Position numbers and translations under genes: made by a program
Shown here: positions 1 through 5,678 of the stretch, one piece after another
How the letters are laid out: each line of letters starts with the position of its first letter
Position numbering within the stretch: position 1 is the first letter of the stretch
Assembly (NCBI GenBank): GCA_016207765.1
Contig: JACQOY010000044.1
Span: forward strand, 1-9,917
Direction: 5' to 3'
DNA length: 9,917 nucleotides
DNA from: Deltaproteobacteria bacterium
GTDB lineage: Bacteria > UBA10199 > SBBF01
Notes under the pieces: model-generated
Databases searched by the model: none
The model's input: the letters and a program-made list of their open reading frames with translations, nothing else
Told to the model about the DNA's origin: nothing

Positions 1-248
1 CCCCTCTTTACCGCATACCCCACAAGGGGGCTACTTCGTTGAAGAGCGGCCACCCTTTACAGCGTAAGCAGTCCCTCTTTATGGGATGTGGTGGGGTAGA
101 CGACAGCACCAACCCCATAAAGAGGGGCTAGTTCTTGCCGTAGTGAAAAACAAATCATAAGGTGCAGCCCCTGACATAAGAAAAATAGATAGAAGAAAGG
201 GGCAGCCCGATAGGGCTTACGACCGGTCCTCTAGTACGTCGCAAGCAG
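1..248. other. Hairpin-rich region without a recognisable gene
   Basis: No convincing protein-coding gene, tRNA or rRNA is visible here. Instead the stretch is dense in inverted repeats: CCCC/GGGG around a tetraloop at 18-29, CTTC/GAAG at 34-44, a long stem-loop at 73-126, GCCCCT/AGGGGC at 167-203, GCCC/GGGC around a tetraloop at 205-216, and an 8-bp stem at 216-245. The motif CCCCTCTTTA at 1-10 recurs as CCCTCTTTA at 73-81 and in inverted form at 118-127. This pattern could reflect a structured non-coding RNA, the end of a mobile element, or a complex 3' untranslated region of the radical SAM gene. The window edge cuts it, so its true extent is unknown. I do not recognise an RNA family. Confidence 0.5.
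73..126. repeat. Perfect 13-bp inverted repeat (long stem-loop)
   Basis: CCCTCTTTATGGG at 73-85 is matched exactly by its reverse complement at 114-126. Inside the arms, TGGTG (89-93) pairs with CACCA (107-111), leaving a 13-nt apical loop and a small 3/2 internal loop. No run of T follows on either strand, so a simple intrinsic terminator is unlikely. It could be a stem of a structured RNA or the end of a palindromic element. Confidence 0.75.
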
Positions 249-265
249 TCAACCACATGCGACGT
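216..265. repeat. Two overlapping, mutually exclusive 8-bp hairpins
   Basis: ACGTCGCA at 236-243 is perfectly complementary to TGCGACGT at 258-265, with a 14-nt loop. CTTACGAC at 216-223 can instead pair with GTCGCAAG at 238-245, also with a 14-nt loop. The second pairing needs one G.U pair on the minus strand but would be a C.A mismatch on the plus strand. This favours a minus-strand RNA if the fold is real. The two stems share bases 238-243, so only one can form at a time. Confidence 0.5.
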
Positions 266-1043
266 CCGCGTTTGTAGCCCAAACTACGGACTTCACAGTA
301 TTTTCCGACCGGGGGGAATCAAAAGGACCCTGGGCAAAGCCGACGCTTTTTGACCGGTACATGTCTTTTCGTTTGTAGGTCTTGAAAGACAAGAGGCGAC
401 TCCGGATTTCGCGAATCGCCAGGTCGTATTCCTCCTCGGAAATCGAATGGTAAGAGGCGTTGACCTCCCCTCCCCTCCCCTGAGGCAAAAAACGGTACAA
501 GTGCCAGGCATGAACGCACCCCCCATTCCGGCAATACCCCTCCAGAAAATCGGCGATGTCGGGAAGATGGAGCAGATTCTGTCTTGTCACCACCGTTCCG
601 ATGGTCACTTCTTTTCCCGCCCTTTTAAGCGTCTCCAGTCTTTCGAGAATAATCGAATGGTGTCTTTCCCTATATCGTCTCATCCCGTTGTGAATGGCGG
701 GAGAGGCCGCGTCGAGCGGAAGGACATAACGGTCGATGCTTTCAATGAATTCAAAACCGGAAGGAAGGGAGATGCCGTTGGTCCCCACCTGAACCAGAAA
801 CCCCATCGCCTTGGCCTTTCTCGCAAGGGCGACAAGGTCAAAGGGCCATTTAAAGGGCTCACCCCCGCCGAAAACAACATTCCCGATCCCCTTTTCCCGC
901 AAATTTTTAAGCACGGTGACGGCCTGGGCAAAACTCATTGTCGGAAGCGATTCTTCCGTGACGCAAAAGGTGCAGATCATGTTGCAGGGGGCGTGCAACA
1001 TGACAACGCCTACCTCCATTTTTTCCTTCGGATGAATCAACAT
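249..1043 (-). CDS. Small radical SAM protein (C-terminus possibly frameshifted)
   Basis: A 264-residue radical SAM enzyme. The [4Fe-4S]-binding CX3CX2C motif is at C20, C24 and C27, and the SAM-contacting GGGEP motif is at residues 59-63. A WHLYRF-x3-GRGG segment (180-192) closes the partial TIM barrel. There is no C-terminal cysteine cluster of the SPASM or MoaA type, so a second Fe-S cluster is unlikely. The layout recalls compact members such as MoaA-like or viperin-like proteins, but I cannot assign a substrate. ATG 1043 has only a weak upstream AAGGAT/AGAAG stretch. An in-frame ATG at 1019 (residue 9) follows AAGGA at good spacing and is an equally credible start. The last 25 or so residues look unlike a conserved tail, and a neighbouring frame offers a more plausible ending at 293 (see findings). 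It is divergent from gdhA and may share its regulatory region. Confidence 0.75.
   Translation of the reverse strand: MLIHPKEKMEVGVVMLHAPCNMICTFCVTEESLPTMSFAQAVTVLKNLREKGIGNVVFGGGEPFKWPFDLVALARKAKAMGFLVQVGTNGISLPSGFEFIESIDRYVLPLDAASPAIHNGMRRYRERHHSIILERLETLKRAGKEVTIGTVVTRQNLLHLPDIADFLEGYCRNGGCVHAWHLYRFLPQGRGGEVNASYHSISEEEYDLAIREIRSRLLSFKTYKRKDMYRSKSVGFAQGPFDSPRSENTVKSVVWATNADVACG
264..291 (-). repeat. Two-tier hairpin at the radical SAM 3' end
   Basis: GTCCG (264-268) pairs with CGGAC (287-291), and GTTTG (270-274) pairs with CAAAC (280-284) around a 5-nt loop. A 1/2-nt internal loop separates the two tiers. In the annotated reading frame the hairpin lies inside the last codons of the radical SAM gene. 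In the alternative frame it begins directly after that frame's stop codon at 293-295. No T-tract follows, so it is not a typical Rho-independent terminator. Confidence 0.5.
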
Positions 1044-1066
1044 GGCTTTTCTTCTTATCCTTTCTA

Positions 1067-1072
1067 GTATAC
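1067..1072 (-). promoter_or_regulatory. Candidate -10 element for the radical SAM gene
   Basis: TATACT on the minus strand is close to the sigma70 -10 consensus and lies 24 nt upstream of ATG 1043. No recognisable -35 hexamer occurs at the expected distance; the position is taken by the FNR-like dyad. This fits either activator-dependent or repressed transcription, but the element is short and could be chance. Confidence 0.3.
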
Positions 1073-1078
1073 GTCGTT

Positions 1079-1096
1079 ATATGATTCTGATCATAT
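1079..1096. promoter_or_regulatory. FNR/CRP-family-like operator (perfect dyad)
   Basis: ATATGAT-TCTG-ATCATAT is a perfect 7-bp inverted repeat with a 4-nt spacer. The inner part TGAT-N4-ATCA matches the core of the FNR/DNR consensus TTGAT-N4-ATCAA; only the outermost base of each half-site differs. It lies between divergent gdhA and the radical SAM gene. Its centre (1087.5) is 71.5 bp upstream of a predicted gdhA start at 1159, a spacing used by class I activation in the CRP/FNR family. Regulator identity is inferred. Confidence 0.5.
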
Positions 1097-1108
1097 GATT
1101 TGCGTCAT
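1095..1108. promoter_or_regulatory. Second, weaker FNR-like dyad abutting the first
   Basis: ATGAT-TTGC-GTCAT directly follows the 14-bp core of the first dyad (1081-1094) with no spacer. It keeps the ATGAT left half and has one mismatch in the right half. The two 14-mers share ATGATT and a final CAT in direct order, so this may be a tandem low-affinity site. Confidence 0.3.
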
Positions 1109-1121
1109 CTTTTTGGAAAAG

Positions 1122-1150
1122 TTGCCGTCGAAGCGATTTTGATCTACAAT
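1122..1150 (+). promoter_or_regulatory. Predicted sigma70-type promoter of gdhA
   Basis: TTGCCG (1122-1127) and TACAAT (1145-1150) are separated by exactly 17 bp and fit the sigma70 -35 and -10 consensus with two and one mismatches respectively. The start site would fall at about 1156-1159, on or just before the gdhA ATG at 1159. The mRNA would then have almost no leader, which agrees with the absence of a Shine-Dalgarno sequence. Confidence 0.55.
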
Positions 1151-1158
1151 GTGTCTCA

Positions 1159-2439
1159 ATGCGACAACCCGGCCTGATTTCAGCTGAATGGGATTCCCCC
1201 CTCTTTCACCAGACCCAAACCCAGTTAGACCGGGCGGCCAAACTTATTTCACTCGATGAAAATATTTTTCAGCGGCTTCGGTACCCCCAAAGGGTGCTGA
1301 TGACCTCCGTCCCTTTCAGGATGGATGACCAGCGGGTGGTTGTTCTCCCCGGTTATCGGGTCCAGCATAACAATGCCTTGGGGCCCTTTAAGGGGGGAAT
1401 CCGGTACCATCCGGGGGTGAGCCTTGGGGAGGTCTCCGGGCTGGCCATGATGATGACCTGGAAATGCGCCCTCATGGGCCTGCCGCTTGGGGGGGCCAAG
1501 GGGGGAATCCGTTGCGATCCTTCTCAAATGTCGCGGAACGAGCTTCAGCGCATGACCCGCCGCTATACCTCCGAGATCATCAATTTCATCGGCCCCGACA
1601 AGGACATTCCGGCGCCCGACATGGGAACCAACGAGCAGGTAATGGCCTGGCTGATGGACACCTTCAGCCAAAACCACGGATATGCGATTCCCTCCGTTGT
1701 CACCGGAAAGCCGATTGTGATCGGTGGCTCGCTGGGGCGGGTGGAGGCGACGGGACGGGGTGTCGTCTATACCGTCATGGAGGCGGCCAAAAAATTGAAA
1801 ATGAAACTGACCTCAAAAACGCGCGTTGCGGTTCAGGGATTCGGGAATGTGGGAAGCCATGCGGCCGGGAAAATGGCCAGGATCGGGTGCCGTATTGTCG
1901 CGGTCAGCAACCACAGCGGGGGGACCTTCAATGAAAAGGGTTTGTCCGTCGATGATCTGACGGCCCACCATCAGGCCAAAAAACCGCTCAGCGAATACAA
2001 AAAAGGGGAAGCCATCACCAACGAGGAACTGCTGGCGACCGAATGCGACATCCTGATTCTGGCCGCCATCGACGGTGTTGTCACCGCCCCCATCGCCCGT
2101 CAGCTCAAATGCCGCATCATGGCGGAGGGGGCCAACGGACCCACAACGGTAGAGGGGGATGCCGTGCTCGAGAAAAGGGACGACATCTTTGTCATCCCGG
2201 ACATTTTGGCCAATGCCGGCGGCGTGACGGTTTCTTATTTCGAATGGGTGCAGGGGCTTCAGAACCTTTTCTGGAGCGCCAAGGAAATCAACCAAAAACT
2301 TCAACAACTCATGGCCGACGCCTTCGCGCGGGTCGATGAGACGAGCCGAAAACGGAAAGTGTCGATGCGGCAGGCCGCCCTGATCACCGGCATTGAGCGG
2401 GTCACGCAGGCGATGCTCAATCGGGGATTCTTTCCGTAA
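1159..2439 (+). CDS. gdhA: Glutamate dehydrogenase
   Basis: A 426-residue cytoplasmic Glu/Leu/Phe/Val dehydrogenase that interconverts glutamate with 2-oxoglutarate plus ammonia. Residues equivalent to Clostridium symbiosum K89, K113, K125 and D165 appear as K78, K102, K114 and D154 with identical spacing. The motifs are KGGIRYHP, the catalytic PLGGAKGGI and PAPDMGTN. The Rossmann-fold GFGNVG is at 227-232. The second dinucleotide-binding strand ends VAVSNHSGG without the acidic residue usual for strict NAD enzymes. NADP or dual cofactor use is therefore possible but unproven. Length is normal for the roughly 420-residue hexameric class. ATG 1159 is the only start that gives a full N-terminus. 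It has no Shine-Dalgarno sequence and a promoter ending just before it. Its stop lies 7 bp from the stop of the convergent porin gene. Confidence 0.95.
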   Translation: MRQPGLISAEWDSPLFHQTQTQLDRAAKLISLDENIFQRLRYPQRVLMTSVPFRMDDQRVVVLPGYRVQHNNALGPFKGGIRYHPGVSLGEVSGLAMMMTWKCALMGLPLGGAKGGIRCDPSQMSRNELQRMTRRYTSEIINFIGPDKDIPAPDMGTNEQVMAWLMDTFSQNHGYAIPSVVTGKPIVIGGSLGRVEATGRGVVYTVMEAAKKLKMKLTSKTRVAVQGFGNVGSHAAGKMARIGCRIVAVSNHSGGTFNEKGLSVDDLTAHHQAKKPLSEYKKGEAITNEELLATECDILILAAIDGVVTAPIARQLKCRIMAEGANGPTTVEGDAVLEKRDDIFVIPDILANAGGVTVSYFEWVQGLQNLFWSAKEINQKLQQLMADAFARVDETSRKRKVSMRQAALITGIERVTQAMLNRGFFP

Positions 2440-2446
2440 CTTCCGC

Positions 2447-3730
2447 CTACTCCTTCACCACCGCATCAAAATAAACCGTCGTCTGTGCGTAGATGAAATG
2501 GGCGTTTTTGTCGACGCCGGTATCCGAGAAGAAGGAACCGGTGTTGAAAAAGGAATAGCCCAGCATAAAACCGGCGTACTTGTTCCACTTGTATTTCAAC
2601 AGGGCATCGATTTCCTGACCGGCAAAATGTGACGCGCCGGCCGTTCCCGCTCGCACCGACGCGCCACTAGCCTGGTAGAGGCCATCAGCCGGTTCCATGA
2701 GGAAAAAGAGATGATAGTCAAGCGAGGCGGTCAAACCCTTAAGCGGCGTGACCTGAAAGTTGAAGCGCGGGTTGTGCATATTTCGCCATCCCACCACATC
2801 CATGTAGCCATACCTCGGGTGGTTGGTGGGAAAGAGATTATTGAACGTTTCAACCCGGCTTCCCGCCCCCGGAGCGTCGTCGCCCGAGGCAATATTGTAT
2901 TCCAGGCCGATTCTTGGTTTCCATTTTGTGTCGAAGGTGTAGCCGCCGTGCGCATGCCCGGCATAAGCGAAGATGTTTTCAGCCCCCGATTCACCAAACT
3001 GAAGCGCCCCCTCGGCGCCATAGTCCCACTGTTTGCCGATCGTCCCCGCAACCCGGTTTCCCACCGTGTAGTTCGTGAGCGCCCCGCCCCCCAAGCCGCC
3101 GTCGTTGTCACGGAGGATCAGAAAATAGGGTTCGTCGTCTAGTCCCTCGTTTAAGTCCCAGAGGCTGTAGAGACCGCCGAAATACTGGTTTCCCCCGGCC
3201 CGCTGGACCCAAGATGCAAAGCCATCAATCCAGAATCTGTCGAACTTCACCGAGACTTTTCCCGCATCAAACGACCGGCCGATGTTGCTCCAGTCGAAGG
3301 TGCCAATCAGCCGCTCGTCGCCGTAGGCCAGTTCCTGACGGCCCAGGCGAAACGAGAGATGATCGTTCGCCAAATGTTGAAAATCGACATACCCCTGATG
3401 CAGATCAAAATCATCCACGTTCACGGTGTTGGCGATTGTTGATTCCTCCTGGGCAAAACCCCGCGAGAACTGCGGCTGGACATACATGTGGATTTCGCGG
3501 ATCGGGGTTGATTCGATAAACGGCCGGACGCGGAGGAGAACAAACGAATCGTCATCGACGGGCGAGCGGACCGGCGTGAAAGCTCCGAAATTAAGCGGCG
3601 ACTCGCTTCGGATCCGGACTTCCCCCCCCATTTTCAGGAGAGGGTCTTTTTTCTCAGCGGTTTCATCGGCATGAACAACAAGAGAGACAAGCAGGAAAAA
3701 AAACAGCCAAACCCATTTTACATGGTGCAT
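2447..3730 (-). CDS. Outer-membrane porin, Alginate_export-like family
   Basis: A 427-residue secreted beta-barrel protein. The N-terminus has a signal peptide: MHHVKW, then a hydrophobic core, with likely cleavage after VHA at residue 21. The mature part alternates polar and hydrophobic residues with many Gly, Tyr and Phe residues. It contains FRLGRQELAYGDERLIG followed by DWSNIGRSFD, typical of Alginate_export/AlgE-like porins. I chose ATG 3730 over an in-frame TTG at 3763. A strong AAGGAGGT lies 4 nt upstream of the ATG, and the signal peptide begins cleanly there. It is the last gene of the nitrate gene train, 29 nt after the second hemerythrin-like gene. Its place there suggests a channel for nitrate, nitrite or another anion or small solute. 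No alginate genes are in view, so alginate export is not implied. Confidence 0.8.
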   Translation of the reverse strand: MHHVKWVWLFFFLLVSLVVHADETAEKKDPLLKMGGEVRIRSESPLNFGAFTPVRSPVDDDSFVLLRVRPFIESTPIREIHMYVQPQFSRGFAQEESTIANTVNVDDFDLHQGYVDFQHLANDHLSFRLGRQELAYGDERLIGTFDWSNIGRSFDAGKVSVKFDRFWIDGFASWVQRAGGNQYFGGLYSLWDLNEGLDDEPYFLILRDNDGGLGGGALTNYTVGNRVAGTIGKQWDYGAEGALQFGESGAENIFAYAGHAHGGYTFDTKWKPRIGLEYNIASGDDAPGAGSRVETFNNLFPTNHPRYGYMDVVGWRNMHNPRFNFQVTPLKGLTASLDYHLFFLMEPADGLYQASGASVRAGTAGASHFAGQEIDALLKYKWNKYAGFMLGYSFFNTGSFFSDTGVDKNAHFIYAQTTVYFDAVVKE

Positions 3731-3734
3731 TGAG

Positions 3735-3742
3735 ACCTCCTT
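3735..3742 (-). promoter_or_regulatory. Strong ribosome binding site of the porin gene
   Basis: AAGGAGGT on the minus strand is followed by CTCA and then ATG 3730. It fixes the porin start and rules against the upstream in-frame TTG at 3763. Confidence 0.8.
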
Positions 3743-3759
3743 GATATTTTTACCTGCCT

Positions 3760-4248
3760 TCAATGTCCCCCACAGCAGGCGGCGTAACGCTCCGGGGGAA
3801 GGGCCTCCATTTTTTTAAAAATCTCCTCCAGCTCCGCCGGATTCAAAAAACGGTCGATGGCGGGATAGAGGATGACCTCTTCTTTCCTGTTGTGCTCCGA
3901 AAGGATGGAGATCAACCGGATTTCTTCCGCATCGCTCTCCGGATTTTTTTCTTTCACCTTTTGATGAACGGCCTCCAGCACCGCGCCGATCTCCCGGTGC
4001 TCCAGACGCATGACCGCCGTCGGCCCCGCATCCCTCACCCCCGTTTTTTGCTCAAAGACGGGAAAAAGGATCTCTTCTTCCCAGACAATGTGTCTCTGCA
4101 GGCCGACCTTGAAATCAACAAAGGCCTGTTTGGCTTTTGGGAAATCGGTCGCTTTAAGGGCTTGAAACATTTTAAAAAGATGATCCAACCGATCGTGGTC
4201 GGCCTCGTAATAGCCGGTAACGGATGCCTTCCCTCTTACGTTGTCCAT
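3760..4248 (-). CDS. Hemerythrin-like (HHE domain) protein with CCGGH tail
   Basis: A 162-residue cytoplasmic protein with a four-helix HHE cation-binding domain. Probable di-iron ligands are H18 (ADHDRLDH), H53 with E57/E58 (QRHIVWEEEILFP), H84 (LEHREIG) and H119 with E123/E124 (EHNRKEEVILYP). The pattern repeats H-x3-E-x2-(hydrophobic)-P twice, as usual for the family. The short tail ends CCGGH, which could add a metal or thiol site. Family members bind O2 or NO, or take part in iron and Fe-S repair. A role near nitrate respiration, where NO arises from nitrite, is an inference. ATG 4248 is chosen because AGGAGGT lies 3 nt upstream and the HHE homology begins soon after it. The open frame continues further upstream inside narK2, but that part has no homology. 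Gaps are 29 nt both to narK2 and to the porin. Confidence 0.8.
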   Translation of the reverse strand: MDNVRGKASVTGYYEADHDRLDHLFKMFQALKATDFPKAKQAFVDFKVGLQRHIVWEEEILFPVFEQKTGVRDAGPTAVMRLEHREIGAVLEAVHQKVKEKNPESDAEEIRLISILSEHNRKEEVILYPAIDRFLNPAELEEIFKKMEALPPERYAACCGGH

Positions 4249-4251
4249 AAG

Positions 4252-4258
4252 ACCTCCT
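4252..4258 (-). promoter_or_regulatory. Strong ribosome binding site of the second hemerythrin gene
   Basis: AGGAGGT on the minus strand is followed by CTT and ATG 4248. It decides the start, because the same frame stays open far upstream into narK2. Confidence 0.8.
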
Positions 4259-4277
4259 CTTCCTCGACAGGGGGAAA

Positions 4278-5672
4278 CTATTTTCCCCAATTTTCCTTCG
4301 CCTTGTCCCACCAGGTGCCCCATTTGGTTCCCCAGTCGTACCGCTCGGCCCCTTTGCGCGTGTAGTAGTTCCAGTTGATCCATGTGGCAATGGAATAAAA
4401 GACAAGGGCGCCCCAGAAAAATATTTCTGCATTTCCGTAAGCCGTTATCGCGGCGCCGATCAGCGCGGAAAAAACAAAAGGACCATAAGCGGCCCATGCC
4501 CCTGTCCATCCGAGAATCTGGGCTCCCTGCCGGGGCGAAAAGGCGAACACGATCGGATACTGCCGGAAGGTGGCCGCATTCCCGATTCCCGCCATCAGGA
4601 ATATCCAGAGCATGATCCAAACGAATGCCGGAAATTGTTCAAGCGAAGTCGGCGCAAGAAATCCCCCGAAAATCAGCGCAAGGCAACCCAATACCAAACC
4701 GGCGCCCGAAACCATAAGCCAGACGCTTCCGCCCATTTTGTCGCTTGGCGCCCCCATAAGCGCGCGGATCAACGAACCGACAAGCGGACCGTAGAACGCG
4801 TATTTCAAGGGGTCTGGCGCCCCTTCAAAACCGCCGTAAATCGTTTTGATCATCAGCGGAAAGGCGGCGGAAAATCCGGAAAAACTCCCGAAGGTCATGA
4901 CATACGTGATCACACAGAACCATGCGTGCTTGTTATCGGTCATGTTTTTGATCATTCCACCTACGGATGGCTTGTCGATGCGAATACTTCGCAGATAGAT
5001 CCAGCACAAAATAGCGGCGCCGATCAAAACCGGCACGTACCAGAAGGCGGCATTCTGCAACCAGACTTCCTTCACCGCCTCCCCTTTTTTGAAAACCTGC
5101 GAAGATCCGACCAGCGCGCCGAAAGCGGCAAAACCGATTATCCAGGGAGTGACAAACTGGGTGAGCGACACGCCGAAATTCCCGATGCCTGCCTGAATGC
5201 CCATCGCATAACCCTGGAGACGTTTTGGAAAATGCAAACTGGTGGACGGCATGTAGGATGAAAAGTCGCCGCCGCCAAACCCGCACAAGGCGGCAATGAT
5301 CAAAAAGTGCGGATAGGGGGTCTCCGGATTCTGGACGGCAAACCCAAGCCAGATCATCGGCATGATTTTAATGAGCGTGGCAATAGTGATGACATGTCTT
5401 GTGCCGTAGATGGGAATCAGAAAGGTGTGAATCAGCCGAAAAGTTCCTCCCGCCAGTCCGGGCATGGCGGCAAGCCAGAAGAGTTGCATGGTATCGAACC
5501 TGAATCCGATGTTCGGAAGGCGCACCACCACCGCGCTCATCACAAACCAGGTGGCAAAGGAAAATATCAGGCTGAATGTGGTGACCCACAGGGTGCGGTT
5601 GGCGTGCCTGCCCCCTTCTGCTTTCCAGAAAAGCTCATTTTCCGGTTCCCATTTTTTAAGCCATGTTGACAT
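4278..5672 (-). CDS. narK2: Nitrate/nitrite transporter, NarK2 (E. coli NarK-like) type
   Basis: A 464-residue inner-membrane MFS protein with 12 predicted helices. The start W-x-PEN-x2-FW and the segment GFAVQNPETPY resemble E. coli NarK closely. Both arginines that bind the anion in NarK are present: R79 in TM2 (TFRLIHTF) and R303 in TM8 (SLIRALMG). The two nitrate-signature segments are GIQAGIGNFGVS (158-169) and AGIGNAATFRQYP (361-373). The likely role is nitrate uptake in exchange for nitrite during respiration. The TM9-TM10 loop is short, unlike in the NarK1 paralogue just upstream. The gene starts 6 nt after the narK1 stop with little Shine-Dalgarno sequence, so translational coupling is likely. 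The exact transport mode (antiport or proton symport) cannot be read from sequence alone. Confidence 0.93.
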   Translation of the reverse strand: MSTWLKKWEPENELFWKAEGGRHANRTLWVTTFSLIFSFATWFVMSAVVVRLPNIGFRFDTMQLFWLAAMPGLAGGTFRLIHTFLIPIYGTRHVITIATLIKIMPMIWLGFAVQNPETPYPHFLIIAALCGFGGGDFSSYMPSTSLHFPKRLQGYAMGIQAGIGNFGVSLTQFVTPWIIGFAAFGALVGSSQVFKKGEAVKEVWLQNAAFWYVPVLIGAAILCWIYLRSIRIDKPSVGGMIKNMTDNKHAWFCVITYVMTFGSFSGFSAAFPLMIKTIYGGFEGAPDPLKYAFYGPLVGSLIRALMGAPSDKMGGSVWLMVSGAGLVLGCLALIFGGFLAPTSLEQFPAFVWIMLWIFLMAGIGNAATFRQYPIVFAFSPRQGAQILGWTGAWAAYGPFVFSALIGAAITAYGNAEIFFWGALVFYSIATWINWNYYTRKGAERYDWGTKWGTWWDKAKENWGK

Positions 5673-5678
5673 AGTGGT

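Noticed and set aside
73..126. The 13-bp stem-loop as an intrinsic terminator.
   Set aside because: Neither strand has a T-run after the stem, and the 28-nt interval between the arms is larger than usual.
224..238. Minus-strand GTACTAGAGGACCGG resembles the sarcin-ricin loop of 23S rRNA (GTACGAGAGGACCGG).
   Set aside because: The one mismatch falls in a universally conserved loop base, and the flanking sequence shares nothing with 23S helices or their order. Chance similarity is more likely than an rRNA fragment.
1..295. CRISPR array, tRNA, tmRNA, RNase P RNA, SRP RNA or group II intron end.
   Set aside because: There are no regularly spaced direct repeats, and the conserved sequence signatures of these RNAs could not be found on either strand.
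447..1067. A 206-codon plus-strand open frame opposite the radical SAM gene.
   Set aside because: It is antisense to a gene with clear catalytic motifs, has no recognisable domain or ribosome site, and reads like a codon shadow.
4249..4620. Upstream in-frame extension of the second hemerythrin-like gene into narK2.
   Set aside because: It lies within conserved narK2 helices in another frame, and a strong AGGAGGT directly precedes ATG 4248.
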